Counted from the first letter of the stretch, positions 1-9,552 are shown. The stretch: DNA of 64,000 nt from Inquilinus sp052078665 (GCF_052078665.1 NZ_JBQJIK010000030.1:21571-85570); one strand, 5' to 3'. A program made the numbers and translations. Notes: generated by a model from the sequence alone, not told the origin.

Positions 1-152
1 TCGCGCAGGGTCTTCGACACCGCCGGCTGGCTGACCCCCAGCGCGTCGGCCGCGGCCACCACGCTGCGCAGCCGCACCGCCTCGAGGAAGCATTGCAGGT
101 GGCGCAGCTTGATCCGCCGCTCGATCGCCCCTGCGTTGTCGCGCTCCACCAT
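1..152 (-). CDS. pcaQ: LysR-type regulator PcaQ, N-terminal part (cut by window edge)
   Basis: Only the first 50 codons are present; the gene runs off the left edge. The visible residues are the winged helix-turn-helix of a LysR regulator: RRIKLRHLQCFLEAV, then VSQPAVSKTLR in the recognition helix. PcaQ activates protocatechuate genes in response to beta-carboxymuconate or its lactone (family knowledge). It is divergent from pcaD, the usual arrangement. The ATG at 152 overlaps a PcaQ-type box; a GTG at 149 is an alternative start. Confidence 0.85.
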   Translation of the reverse strand, partial: MVERDNAGAIERRIKLRHLQCFLEAVRLRSVVAAADALGVSQPAVSKTLR

Positions 153-198
153 AATCGTCCGGTTATGTTTCCTGGCGAATTCCTCATTTTACATAACC
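151..198. promoter_or_regulatory. PcaQ operator region between pcaQ and pcaD
   Basis: At 151-166 the sequence ATAATC-N4-GGTTAT differs by one base from a perfect inverted repeat of the ATAACC-N4-GGTTAT kind known for PcaQ. GGTTATGT (161-168) also pairs perfectly with ACATAACC (191-198), giving a second half-site 22 bases away. The first box covers the most upstream pcaQ ATG, so PcaQ may repress itself or start slightly downstream. Binding is inferred from sequence only. Confidence 0.7.
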
Positions 199-275
199 GT
201 GCCGGCCGCGCACAGTGCGGCATCACGGCGGGGCGAACCGCAGGAAACGAGCCAGGAACGAGGGCCAGGATAGGG

Positions 276-1064
276 ATGGACGCGGTCAAGGCGAACGGCA
301 TCGTGCTGCATGTCGAGGACAGGGGTCCGCGCGACGCGCCCGCCCTGGTCTTCATCAACTCGGTCGGCACCGATTTCCGCATCTGGGATGCGGTGGTGCC
401 GCAATTCCCCCACCACCGCACCCTGCGCTACGACAAGCGCGGCCACGGCCTGTCGACCAGCGCGGGCGGCGACAGCATCGACGCCCACGCCGCCGATCTC
501 GCGGCGCTGCTGGATGCCAGCGGCATCCGCCGGGCCACGGTGGTCGGCCTGTCGATCGGCGGCATGATCGCGCTCGGCCTCACCCGGCTGCGGCCGGACC
601 TGGTCGGGCGGCTGGTGCTCTGCGACACGGCCCACAAGATCGGCACGGCCGAGGCCTGGCAGGCGCGGATCGCCGGGGTCGAGGCCGGCGGCGTCGGCAG
701 CATCGCCGAGGCGACGATGGAGCGCTGGTTCTCCGCCGAGTTCCGGGCCCGGCAGCCGGAGCTGGTCGCCATCGCCCGCAACATGCTGAGCCGCACCCCG
801 GCCGACGGCTATATCCGCGCCTGCGCCGCGCTGCGCGACGGCGACCTGACCGCGGCGGCCCAGGGCGTGGCGGTGCCGACCCTGTGCCTGTGCGGCACCG
901 AGGACATCGCCACCAGGCCGGAGCTGGTGCGGTCCCTCGCCGCGCTGATCCCGGGCGCGCGCTACCAGGACATCCCCGGCGCCGGTCACCTGCCCTGCGT
1001 CGAGGCGCCGGAGCTGCTGGCCCGGCTGATCCGCGACTTCATCGAGGAAGGTCGCCATGGCTGA
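276..1064 (+). CDS. pcaD: 3-oxoadipate enol-lactonase PcaD
   Basis: Cytoplasmic alpha/beta-hydrolase that opens beta-ketoadipate enol-lactone to beta-ketoadipate. The protein is 262 aa, the usual length. The nucleophile elbow GLSIGG puts Ser at residue 93, with Asp210 (GTED) and His238 (GAGH) completing the triad. The ATG at 276 follows an AGGG-rich stretch and matches the family N-terminus; an upstream in-frame ATG at 93 would read through the PcaQ operator. It is first in the pca operon and overlaps pcaC by 8 bases. Confidence 0.93.
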   Translation: MDAVKANGIVLHVEDRGPRDAPALVFINSVGTDFRIWDAVVPQFPHHRTLRYDKRGHGLSTSAGGDSIDAHAADLAALLDASGIRRATVVGLSIGGMIALGLTRLRPDLVGRLVLCDTAHKIGTAEAWQARIAGVEAGGVGSIAEATMERWFSAEFRARQPELVAIARNMLSRTPADGYIRACAALRDGDLTAAAQGVAVPTLCLCGTEDIATRPELVRSLAALIPGARYQDIPGAGHLPCVEAPELLARLIRDFIEEGRHG

Positions 1065-1455
1065 CCCGCTGCACGACCAGGGCATGGCGGTGCGCCGCAA
1101 GGTGCTGGGCGACGCCCATGTCGACCGCGCCCAGTCCCGCACCACCGAATTCGACGCGCCGTTCCAGGAGTTCATCACCCGCGGCGCCTGGGGCGGGGTG
1201 TGGACCCGGCCGCAACTGACCCATCGCGAGCGGTCGATGCTGACCATCGCCCTCTTGGCTGCGCTGGGCCATCATGAGGAGCTGGCGATGCACATCCGCG
1301 CCACCGCCAACACCGGCGCCACGCCGGAGGACATCCGCGAGGCGCTGCTGCATGTCGCGGTCTATGCCGGGGTGCCGGCGGCGAATTCCGCCTTCGCCAT
1401 CGCCAAGCAGGTCTTCGCCGAACGCGACGGCGCTGACCGGGAGGAGACCAAGTGA
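1057..1455 (+). CDS. pcaC: 4-carboxymuconolactone decarboxylase PcaC
   Basis: Converts 4-carboxymuconolactone to beta-ketoadipate enol-lactone, the substrate of the preceding gene product. The 132-aa protein is a complete small CMD-domain protein with the typical LTHRERSMLTIALLAALG core and the helix containing GATPEDIREALLHV. It overlaps pcaD by 8 bases and pcaH by 4, consistent with translational coupling. PcaC is separate here, unlike the PcaL fusions of some actinobacteria. Confidence 0.93.
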   Translation: MADPLHDQGMAVRRKVLGDAHVDRAQSRTTEFDAPFQEFITRGAWGGVWTRPQLTHRERSMLTIALLAALGHHEELAMHIRATANTGATPEDIREALLHVAVYAGVPAANSAFAIAKQVFAERDGADREETK

Positions 1456-2150
1456 GCTTCCAGCCGCGCGACTGGCGCATCCATCCGCCCCATCTCTTCG
1501 AAGGCTACCGCTCGACCGTGCTGCGGGCGCCGTCGCAGACGCTGATCCCGCTCTCGGGCGCCCTGTCCGAGCATCAGGGCCCGGCTTTCTCCGCCGCCGC
1601 GGCTCCGTCCGGCGAGGCCGATTTGACCCGCAACGGCCGGGTCAATGGCGAGCCCTTGGGCGAGCGCATCATCGTCACCGGCCGGGTGCTGGACGAGGAT
1701 GCGCGGCCGGTGGCGAACACGCTGGTCGAGCTGTGGCAGGCCAACGCGTCCGGCCGCTACATCCACAAGGTGGACCAGCATGACGCGCCGCTGGACCCGA
1801 ACTTCCTGGGCGCCGGGCGCTGCGTCACCGATGCCGAAGGCCGCTACCGCTTCCTGACCATCAAGCCGGGCGCCTATCCCTGGCGCAACCACGCCAACGC
1901 CTGGCGGCCGCAGCACATCCATTTCTCGCTGTTCGGCCCGGCCTTCGCCACCCGGCTGGTGACGCAGATGTACTTCCCCGGCGACCCGCTGCACACGCTG
2001 GACCCGATGTTCAACAGCATCCCCGACCCGGCCGGACGCGAGCGCCTGATCGCGGCCTTCAAGCTCGACCTGACCGAGCCGGAATACGCGCTCGGCTACG
2101 AATTCGACATCGTGCTGCGCGGGCGCCTGGCGACGCCGATGGAGGGTTGA
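1452..2150 (+). CDS. pcaH: Protocatechuate 3,4-dioxygenase beta subunit
   Basis: Catalytic, Fe(III)-binding subunit of the intradiol dioxygenase that cleaves protocatechuate to 3-carboxy-cis,cis-muconate. It has 232 aa and a GTG start overlapping the pcaC stop (GTGA). The intradiol signature is visible (LVELWQANASGRY). Candidate iron ligands are the Tyr of AYPWRNH, the Tyr of QMYFPGDPLH, and both His of QHIHFS. It works as an alpha-beta heterodimer with the next gene product. Confidence 0.95.
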   Translation: MSFQPRDWRIHPPHLFEGYRSTVLRAPSQTLIPLSGALSEHQGPAFSAAAAPSGEADLTRNGRVNGEPLGERIIVTGRVLDEDARPVANTLVELWQANASGRYIHKVDQHDAPLDPNFLGAGRCVTDAEGRYRFLTIKPGAYPWRNHANAWRPQHIHFSLFGPAFATRLVTQMYFPGDPLHTLDPMFNSIPDPAGRERLIAAFKLDLTEPEYALGYEFDIVLRGRLATPMEG

Positions 2151-2152
2151 TC

Positions 2153-2728
2153 GTGGCGAAGCTTCCCCAGACCGGGTCGCAGACGGTCGGCCCCTTCTTC
2201 GCCTACGGCCTGACGCCGCGGCAATATGGCTACGACTTCCCGCAGGTCGCCGACGGCGCCCTCGCCGGCGACGCCGTGCCGGGCGAGCGCATCCGCGTCA
2301 GCGGCCGGGTGCTGGACGGCGCCGGCCAGCCGATCGAGGACGCGCTGGTCGAGATCTGGCAGGCGGATGCCAAGGGCGTGTTCCCGGGGCCGCAGCGCAC
2401 CGCCAATGACGGCTTCACCGGCTTCGGCCGCTGCGGCACCGGCACGGATCCGGAGCGGCGCTTCGTCTTCGACACCATCCGGCCGGGCGCGCCGGGGCCG
2501 GGCCAGGCGCCGCATCTCAGCGTCATCGTCTTCATGCGCGGCATGCTGGTGCACGTCTACACCCGGATCTACTTCCCCGAGGAAGCCGCCAATGCCGGCG
2601 ATCCGGTGCTGAACGCCGTGCCCGAGTCCCGCCGCGGCACCCTGATCGCGCACAGCGACGGCCCCGGCCGCTATCGCTTCGACATCCGCATGCAAGGCGA
2701 CGGCGAGACCGTCTTCTTCGAGATCTGA
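2153..2728 (+). CDS. pcaG: Protocatechuate 3,4-dioxygenase alpha subunit
   Basis: Structural partner of PcaH, 191 aa from a GTG start at 2153. GGAGGG lies at 2141-2146; a TTG at 2147 is the only upstream alternative. The N-terminal TGSQTVGPFF motif is characteristic of the alpha subunit, and EIWQADAKG marks the intradiol fold. The iron-binding Tyr/His set of PcaH is only partly conserved, as expected for the non-catalytic subunit. It begins 2 bases after pcaH. Confidence 0.94.
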   Translation: MAKLPQTGSQTVGPFFAYGLTPRQYGYDFPQVADGALAGDAVPGERIRVSGRVLDGAGQPIEDALVEIWQADAKGVFPGPQRTANDGFTGFGRCGTGTDPERRFVFDTIRPGAPGPGQAPHLSVIVFMRGMLVHVYTRIYFPEEAANAGDPVLNAVPESRRGTLIAHSDGPGRYRFDIRMQGDGETVFFEI

Positions 2729-2736
2729 GAGAGCTC

Positions 2737-3594
2737 ATGGCCACATTCCAGACCCTGGCCGAGGCCGTCGCCGGCAACCTCCACGACGGCGACACCGCGG
2801 CCTTCGAGGGCTTCACCCATCTGATTCCGCACGCCGCCGCGCATGAGGCGATCCGCCAGGGCCGGCGCGACCTGACCCTGGTGCGGATGACCCCCGACTT
2901 GGTCTACGACCAGATGGTCGGCATGGGCATGGCCCGGAAGCTGATCTTCTCCTATGCCGGCAACCCCGGCGTCGGCCTGCTGCGCCGCGTGCGCGACGCG
3001 ATCGAGAAGGGCTGGCCGAACCCGGTCGAGATCGAGGAGCACTCCCACGCCGCGATGGCCAACGCCTATGAGGCCGGGGCGGCCGGCCTGCCCTGCGCCG
3101 TGTTCCGCGGCTATCGCGGCGCCGGCCTGGCCGAGGTGAACCCGAACATCAAGTCGGTCACCTGCCCCTTCACCGGCGAGACCCTGGCGGCGGTGCCGGC
3201 GATCCGCCCGGACGTGAGCTTCATCCACGCCCAGAAGGCCAACCGCCGCGGCGACGTGCTGATCGAAGGCATCGTCGGGGTGCAGAAGGAAGCTGTACTG
3301 GCGGCCAAGCGGTCGGTGGTGACGGTGGAGGAGATCGTCGACGACTTCGACGACATCCACCCCAACGCCTGCGTGCTGCCGCGCTGGACCGTGACCTCGA
3401 TCGTTCCTGTGCCGGGCGGCGCCCATCCGTCCTACGCCCATGGCTATTATCCGCGCGACAACGCCTTCTATCTGGCCTGGGACAAGATCGCGACCGACCG
3501 CGACGCCTTCCTGGCCTGGATGAAGACCAACGTGATCGACAGCGGCCCCGACGCCTTCGCCGGCCGGGTCGCGACGCTGAGCGGGAGGGCCTGA
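2737..3594 (+). CDS. pcaI: 3-oxoadipate CoA-transferase subunit A
   Basis: Transfers CoA from succinyl-CoA to beta-ketoadipate together with PcaJ. The 285-aa product is the larger alpha-subunit form (family I CoA transferase), with FEGFTHLIPHAAAHEAIRQG near the N-terminus. The ATG lies 8 bases after pcaG, with GAGAG just upstream. It is in the same transcription unit as its beta subunit. Confidence 0.93.
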   Translation: MATFQTLAEAVAGNLHDGDTAAFEGFTHLIPHAAAHEAIRQGRRDLTLVRMTPDLVYDQMVGMGMARKLIFSYAGNPGVGLLRRVRDAIEKGWPNPVEIEEHSHAAMANAYEAGAAGLPCAVFRGYRGAGLAEVNPNIKSVTCPFTGETLAAVPAIRPDVSFIHAQKANRRGDVLIEGIVGVQKEAVLAAKRSVVTVEEIVDDFDDIHPNACVLPRWTVTSIVPVPGGAHPSYAHGYYPRDNAFYLAWDKIATDRDAFLAWMKTNVIDSGPDAFAGRVATLSGRA

Positions 3595-3596
3595 GC

Positions 3597-4375
3597 ATGG
3601 CCGACGCCAACACCTTCACCCCCGACGAGATGATGACCATCGCGGCGGCCCGGGCGCTGCGCAACGACGACGTCTGCTTCGTCGGCATCGGCGCGCCGTC
3701 CGCCGCCTGCAACGTGGCGCGGCTGACCCACGCCCCGGACATCACCCTGATCTATGAGAGCGGCACCATCGGCACCGCGCCGGAGGTGCTGCCGCTGTCG
3801 ATCGGCGACGGCGAGCTGTGCGACACCGCCGTCACCACCGTCTCGGTGCCGGAGATGTTCCGCTACTGGCTGCAGGGCGGCCGGGTCACCATCGGCTTCC
3901 TCGGCGCCGCCCAGCTCGACCGCTTCGGCAACATCAACACCACGGTGATCGGCGACTACCACAAGCCGTCGGTCCGCCTGCCGGGCGGCGGCGGCGCGCC
4001 GGAGATCGCGACCTCCTCGGGCGAGATCTTCATCACCATGAAGCAGAACAAGCGCGGCATGGTGGATAAGATCGACTTCTTCACCTCGCTCGGCCACGGC
4101 ACCGGCGGCGACGACCGCGCCCGCTACGGCGTCACCACCAAGGGCCCGACCCTGCTGGTCACCGACCTCGCCGTGTGGCGGCCCGACCCGGTGACCAAGG
4201 AGTTCACCGTGGTCTCGCTGCATCCGGGCGCGACCCGCGAGCAGGTGCAGGAGACCTGCGGCTGGACCGTCCGCTTCGCCGACAACCTGGAACAGACCCC
4301 GCCGCCCTCGGCGCTGGAGCTGAAGACGCTCCGCGACCTGAAGGAGCGCACCCGCATCGCCCATGGAGAGGCCGC

Positions 4376-4379
<4 letters not shown>
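3597..4379 (+). CDS. pcaJ: 3-oxoadipate CoA-transferase subunit B
   Basis: Beta subunit of the beta-ketoadipate:succinyl-CoA transferase, 260 aa. The family catalytic Glu lies in the ESGTIG segment (IYESGTIGTAPE). It starts 2 bases after pcaI, with GGGAGGG at the pcaI end as the ribosome site, and ends overlapping the pcaF start (ATGA). PcaI/PcaJ act just before the thiolase encoded next. Confidence 0.94.
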
Positions 4380-5581
<1,202 letters not shown>

Positions 5582-5591
5582 CCTGGGGGCC

Positions 5592-6932
5592 ATGACCGTC
5601 TCGCCCTTCGACTCCGCCCTGTTCGGCCCGCTCCTCTCCGACGCGGAGACCGCCGTCCTGTTCAGTGACAAGGCGGCGCTGCGGGCGATGCTGATGGTCG
5701 AGGGGGCGCTGGCCGAGGCCGAGGCGCGCTGCGGCGTGATCCCGGCCGCCCCCGCCAGCGCCATCGCCGCGGCCGCCGGCGCGCTGATGCCCGACCCGGC
5801 GGCGCTGGCCGCGAAGACGGCCGAGGACGGCGTGCCGGTGCCGGCCCTGGTCGCGGCGCTGCGCCAAGCGGTGGCGGCGTCGGCCGGGGACGAGGCGGCC
5901 CAGGCGGTGCATTGGGGCGCCACCAGCCAGGACATCCTCGACACCGGCCTGGTGCTGCGGCTGCGCCGGGTGATCGCGATCCTGGAGACCCGGCTGGCGG
6001 CGCTGATCGAGGCCCTGGCCGGGCTGGCCGACGCCCATCGCGCCACGGTGATGCCGGGCCGCACCCGGTCGCAGCAGGCGACGCCCATTTCCTTCGGCCT
6101 CAAGGCCGCCGGCTGGCTGGCGCCGCTGCTGCGCGACCGCGACCGGCTCGCCGAGCTGAAGCCCCGCCTGCTGGTGCTCTCCTTCGGCGGTGCCAGCGGC
6201 ACGCTGGGCGCGCTGGGCGAAGACGGCACCAAGGTCGAGGCGGCGCTGGCCGAAATCCTCGACCTCGCCGTGCCGCCGATGCCCTGGCACAGCCAGCGCG
6301 ACGGCATCGCCGAATTCGCCGGCTGGCTGGCGCTGGTCACCGGCACGCTCGGCAAGCTGGGCCGCGACCTGATCCTCCTGGCCCAGACCGAGGTGGCGGA
6401 GGTGCGGCCAGGCGCCGGCGGCGGCTCCTCGACCATGCCGCAGAAGTCGAACCCGGTCGGGCCGGAGACGCTGGTCGCCCTCGCCCGCTTCAACGCCGGG
6501 ATGGCCGGCCAAATGCAGCAGGCGATGCTGCATGAGCATGAGCGTGACGGCGCCGCCTGGCCGGTCGAATGGCTGGCCCTGCCGCAGATGGCGGTCGCCG
6601 CCGGCGCGGCGCTGAACCATGCCCTGGCCGTCGCCGGCAGCCTGACGGTCGACGCGGCCCGGATGGCGAACCAGTTCGAGGCCTCGCACGGCCTGCTGCT
6701 GGCCGAGGCCGCGAGCTTCGTCCTCGCCGCCCACATGCCGCGCCCCGAGGCCCAGCGCCTGGTGAAGGAGGCGGCGACCAAGGCCACCGCCACCGGCCGC
6801 CACCTGTTCGAGGTGCTGGCCGAGGCCTCTCCGGCCCCAATCGACTGGCCCGCCTTGCGCGACCCCGCCCGCCATCTCGGCGCGGCAGGTGTCTTCATCG
6901 ACCGCGTGCTGGCCGCGGCGAAGCGGGGCTGA
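5592..6932 (+). CDS. pcaB: 3-carboxy-cis,cis-muconate cycloisomerase
   Basis: Lactonises 3-carboxy-cis,cis-muconate to 4-carboxymuconolactone, between the dioxygenase and PcaC. The 446-aa protein belongs to the fumarase/aspartase superfamily. Its signature loop GGSSTMPQKSNP is intact, with the conserved HWGATSQDI segment earlier. Placing pcaB last is slightly unusual but completes the branch. The start is 10 bases after pcaF, with GGGGGC in between. Confidence 0.94.
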   Translation: MTVSPFDSALFGPLLSDAETAVLFSDKAALRAMLMVEGALAEAEARCGVIPAAPASAIAAAAGALMPDPAALAAKTAEDGVPVPALVAALRQAVAASAGDEAAQAVHWGATSQDILDTGLVLRLRRVIAILETRLAALIEALAGLADAHRATVMPGRTRSQQATPISFGLKAAGWLAPLLRDRDRLAELKPRLLVLSFGGASGTLGALGEDGTKVEAALAEILDLAVPPMPWHSQRDGIAEFAGWLALVTGTLGKLGRDLILLAQTEVAEVRPGAGGGSSTMPQKSNPVGPETLVALARFNAGMAGQMQQAMLHEHERDGAAWPVEWLALPQMAVAAGAALNHALAVAGSLTVDAARMANQFEASHGLLLAEAASFVLAAHMPRPEAQRLVKEAATKATATGRHLFEVLAEASPAPIDWPALRDPARHLGAAGVFIDRVLAAAKRG

Positions 6933-6947
6933 AGCCGCTATGCGATG

Positions 6948-7349
6948 CTATTCGATGATGTGGGGCAGCCGCTCGGCGCTTTCAAAGCCGCGAAACCGCG
7001 ATGTGTCGTCCGGGATCACTGAATCCAGCTTCGATTCAAACAGCACCTCGATATAGCGCGTCTTCTCTCCCCATTCGCCGATGTCGGCGCTGTTCTCCGA
7101 GAATCTCCGATACAAATTCTTTTCCACGCGGTGGATCGGATACTGCCGGTTCGGCCGGTCCGCCCACAGCCGGACGGTGTGCCTGAACTCTCCGATCATC
7201 GGCTTCCGGTCCCAGTTCGACACGCGCACGGAGCCGATCTTTTCGAGCCGGGTGACGCTGAGGGCATAGATCTTCCGATCGAAGGCGAAGGTCTGGCTCT
7301 TGCCTTTGTAACCCGGCTCGGAATAGAGCGTGACCCTGTTGACGGGCAT
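6948..7349 (-). CDS. Beta/gamma-crystallin-like small protein
   Basis: A 133-aa protein, convergent with pcaB. The ATG at 7349 was chosen because GGGAGGA precedes it; a TTG nine codons upstream is the alternative. The N-terminus (VTLYSEPGYKGKSQTF) resembles the Greek-key motif of beta/gamma-crystallins, where an aromatic and a Gly-rich stretch precede a Ser/Asp involved in Ca2+ binding. No signal peptide is visible. The second half (KTRYIEVLFESKLD) is not recognised. The gene is less GC-rich than its neighbours. Function is unknown; the fold assignment is tentative. Confidence 0.6.
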   Translation of the reverse strand: MPVNRVTLYSEPGYKGKSQTFAFDRKIYALSVTRLEKIGSVRVSNWDRKPMIGEFRHTVRLWADRPNRQYPIHRVEKNLYRRFSENSADIGEWGEKTRYIEVLFESKLDSVIPDDTSRFRGFESAERLPHIIE

Positions 7350-7638
7350 GGATCGTCCTCCCTTATGTTCAGACAACGGACATTTATCCAGAATATACTG
7401 AATTTGTTCCTAGAAATAGAGAGTCAAATAAAATTCAAATCGGAAATTTATCGATATTTTTAGAATATATCGCACAACAGCAATTGCATACTGGTTTATT
7501 ATCAATATTTTGTATTCGTCCGGCTTGAGTACGATAGACCTTGTGTTCGCGAAACAGACCGGCGGCCTGGCGGGCGCCGTCGACGCCTGCATCGACCGCG
7601 TTCCGGCGGCGAAGGCGGGTGATCGGCTTTCCTATTTT
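7350..7638. other. AT-rich intergenic stretch without a clear gene
   Basis: The stretch between the crystallin-like gene and the REP pair is strikingly AT-rich at about 7377-7540, against a GC-rich background. Only short low-quality frames occur. It may carry the promoter of the crystallin-like gene, or be the edge of acquired DNA. No terminator or RNA structure could be assigned. Confidence 0.5.
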
Positions 7639-7712
7639 CGTCATCCCCGCGAAAGCGGGGATCTCGTCACGGCTTCACCGGCATGAGATTCCCGCTTTCG
7701 CGGGAATGACGA
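7639..7712. repeat. REP-like extragenic palindrome pair (BIME-type)
   Basis: Two copies of one palindromic unit lie head to head. The first has CCCCGCGAAAGCGGGG (7645-7660); the second, inverted, has CCCGCTTTCGCGGG (7691-7704). GTCAT and ATGAC sit at the outer ends. This GTCATTCCCGCGAAAGCGGGAATC type is common between genes in proteobacteria. It lies just downstream of clpP and could act as a terminator or mRNA stabiliser. Confidence 0.8.
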
Positions 7713-7732
7713 TGAAAAAAGGGCGGCAGGCA

Positions 7733-8338
7733 TCAGGCCGCGGGGTCTTCCCGACGCGCAAAGATATGGTCGACGATGCCCCAGTCCTTCGCCTCCGCGG
7801 CGGTCATGAAGCGGTCGCGGTCGAGGGTGCGCTCGACCTCGTCAGTGGTCCGGCCGCAATGCCGGGCGTAGATCTGGTTCAGCTGCCGCTTCAGCTTCAC
7901 GATGTCCTCGGCATGCCGCTCGATGTCCGAGGCCTGGCCCTGGAAGCCGCCGGAGGGCTGGTGCAGCACCACCCGGGCGTTGGGCAGGGCGATGCGCCGG
8001 CCCGGCGCCCCGGCCATCAGCAGGAAAGCCCCCATCGACCCCGCCGTGCCCATGCACACGGTCGACACCGGGCTCTTGATGTATTGCATCGTGTCGTAGA
8101 TCGCGAGGCCGCTGCTCACCACCCCGCCGGGCGAGTTGACGTACATCGCGATCTCCTTCCGCGGATCCTCCGATTCCAGGAACAGCAGCTGGGCGCAGAC
8201 CAGGGCCGAGACGCCGTCGTCGATCGGGCCGTTCAGGAAGATGATCCGGTCGCGCAGCATGCGGGAGAAGATGTCGAAGGCCCGTTCGCCGCGGCCCGAC
8301 TGCTCCACCACCCTCGGCACCAGGCTCAGGCCGCCCAT
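7733..8338 (-). CDS. clpP: ATP-dependent Clp protease proteolytic subunit (ClpP paralogue)
   Basis: A 201-aa ClpP-family serine protease. Visible landmarks are MYVNSPGGVV, the Ser motif GSMGAF (usually AASMGA) and the His motif VLHQPSGG (usually LHQPLGG). These small differences suggest an accessory paralogue, not the main clpX-linked copy. No clpX or tig is adjacent. The ATG at 8338 gives the usual ClpP N-terminus (LVPRVVEQSGRGERAFDIFS). It overlaps the upstream SRPBCC gene by 13 bases, so it appears to be third in an arsR operon. Confidence 0.88.
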   Translation of the reverse strand: MGGLSLVPRVVEQSGRGERAFDIFSRMLRDRIIFLNGPIDDGVSALVCAQLLFLESEDPRKEIAMYVNSPGGVVSSGLAIYDTMQYIKSPVSTVCMGTAGSMGAFLLMAGAPGRRIALPNARVVLHQPSGGFQGQASDIERHAEDIVKLKRQLNQIYARHCGRTTDEVERTLDRDRFMTAAEAKDWGIVDHIFARREDPAA

Positions 8339-8787
8339 CGCAGCCTCCCGCCGCCGGCCGACGCCTTGACCAGCGGGCGCGCGAGACGGGGCCGCCGCGG
8401 CGCCGGCGTCCCGGTCCAGGGCAGCGCCCGGGCCTCGGCCCGAAAGCCGCTGTGCACGATGCGCAGCCGGGTGCCGCCCGCCGCGGTGCCGTCCAGGGTG
8501 AAGGTCACCACCGTGTCCAGCGTCCGGCCACCGGCATCCGCGTCGCGGCCGCGCCAGCTGTAGCGCAGCAGCCGCGGCGGCTCCGCCGCCAGCACCTCGC
8601 AGTCGATCGGCGCGCCCGGCCCGTCGCGCAGGGTGAAGCGCCGCTTCGCCTCGGCCTCGATGTCGTTCGGCAGCAGCCAGGCGCCGAGCAGCTTCGGCTC
8701 GGTCAGCGCCCGCCACACCTTCTCCGGCGGATGGTCCAGGTCGCAGTCGACCACGACGGCATCGTCGGTCTTCGGGTCACGCATCAT
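8326..8787 (-). CDS. SRPBCC / AHSA1-family protein
   Basis: A 153-aa protein with the START/SRPBCC hydrophobic-pocket fold of the Aha1 C-terminal-like (AHSA1) family. It opens with DLDHPPEKVWRALTEPKLLG, then WLLPND and a Gly-rich strand ending in LRIVHSGF. The start is ATGATG at 8787/8784, overlapping the 3' end of arsR, with GAGGA just upstream. ArsR-SRPBCC pairs are common, but their ligand is generally unknown. The C-terminus overlaps the clpP start. Confidence 0.82.
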   Translation of the reverse strand: MMRDPKTDDAVVVDCDLDHPPEKVWRALTEPKLLGAWLLPNDIEAEAKRRFTLRDGPGAPIDCEVLAAEPPRLLRYSWRGRDADAGGRTLDTVVTFTLDGTAAGGTRLRIVHSGFRAEARALPWTGTPAPRRPRLARPLVKASAGGGRLRWAA

Positions 8788-9094
8788 CCATGTCCTCGAG
8801 CAGGGTCTTGAGGCGCGCCACCTTCTCCGGCCAGAAGGCGCGGTAGCGGTCGATCCAGCTGGCCAGCGGCGCCAGGCCATCCGGCGCCGCGCGGTAGTAG
8901 ACGAAGCGGCCGTCGCGCCGCTCCGCCACCAGCCCGGCGCGGCGCAGGGCGGCGAGATGCTGCGAGATCGCCGGCTGCGACACGGCGAAGCCGGCCTTCA
9001 GCTCGGTGACGCTCAGCTCGCCGTCGGCCAGCCGCTCGAACACGGCGCGGCGGGTCGGGTCGGCCAGGGCTTGGAAGATCTCGGGCGCGGTCAT
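8777..9094 (-). CDS. ArsR-family transcriptional regulator
   Basis: A 105-aa winged-helix repressor. It has FQALADPTRRAVFERLADGE, then ELKAGFAVSQPAISQHLAAL as helix-turn-helix and a wing (GRFVYYRA). No metal-binding CxC motif is present, so it belongs to the SRPBCC-linked, metal-independent ArsR subgroup. It is first gene of arsR-SRPBCC-clpP. A palindrome just upstream suggests autoregulation. Confidence 0.9.
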   Translation of the reverse strand: MTAPEIFQALADPTRRAVFERLADGELSVTELKAGFAVSQPAISQHLAALRRAGLVAERRDGRFVYYRAAPDGLAPLASWIDRYRAFWPEKVARLKTLLEDMDDA

Positions 9095-9102
9095 GCGAAC
9101 AT

Positions 9103-9118
9103 ATAAGCGGATACTTAT
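9103..9118. promoter_or_regulatory. Candidate ArsR operator
   Basis: The inverted repeat ATAAG-N6-CTTAT lies 9 bases upstream of the arsR ATG. It is the spacing and half-site type (ATAAG...CTTAT) typical of ArsR/SmtB operators. Location and symmetry support autorepression; no binding data are visible. Confidence 0.6.
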
Positions 9119-9552
9119 TCGATTCGCAACACCGCTCCTCACCGCCGCCGGTAGGGACGCTAAGAATAGCATTTGCTGTATTTTGAGCATATGCCGCGAC
9201 AATAGGCAGGAAAATACTACGACAGAAATCCTAATATCGCGACAAAGCCAATGCACTTCTTTGCGTCTTCTACATCATTAAAATAAAATTGATTGCACTT
9301 TTTGACATAAAGAATCTTTTTACTCTGATACTTCCAGGAACTTAAATAACGTCAAACAAAGGATTCGCGCATTTCAACTATATTCGCGTGGCGCGAATAA
9401 GGTTCAGAAAACTGTATCCAACCAACGCGCCCGCCGCACCGATCCGGCTCCGCCATGGAGAGCCAATACGGATCGGGTGATGCAGTTCGCATCCTGAAAT
9501 CAGGGTCTGGCGTCCTTCGGAAGAAGAGGGCGCCCTGAATGGAGGTTCGATC
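9119..9552. other. AT-rich intergenic region with possible promoter for the 9553 gene
   Basis: No convincing gene lies between arsR and the isopropylmalate-synthase-like gene. The stretch at about 9160-9400 is AT-rich and unlike the neighbouring coding DNA. A perfect TTGACA occurs at 9302-9307. The best -10 (GATACT, 9327-9332) is 19 bases away, so promoter assignment is weak. GGAGG at 9541-9545 is the likely ribosome site of the next gene. Confidence 0.4.

Noticed and set aside
7435..7644. Possible 69-codon gene in the AT-rich gap
   Set aside because: No ribosome site, no similarity recognised, and it overlaps the REP pair; codon use is unlike the host.
9302..9332. Strong promoter TTGACA...GATACT before the LeuA-like gene
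   Set aside because: Spacing is 19 bases and the -10 matches 4 of 6; kept only as a weak remark in the intergenic entry.
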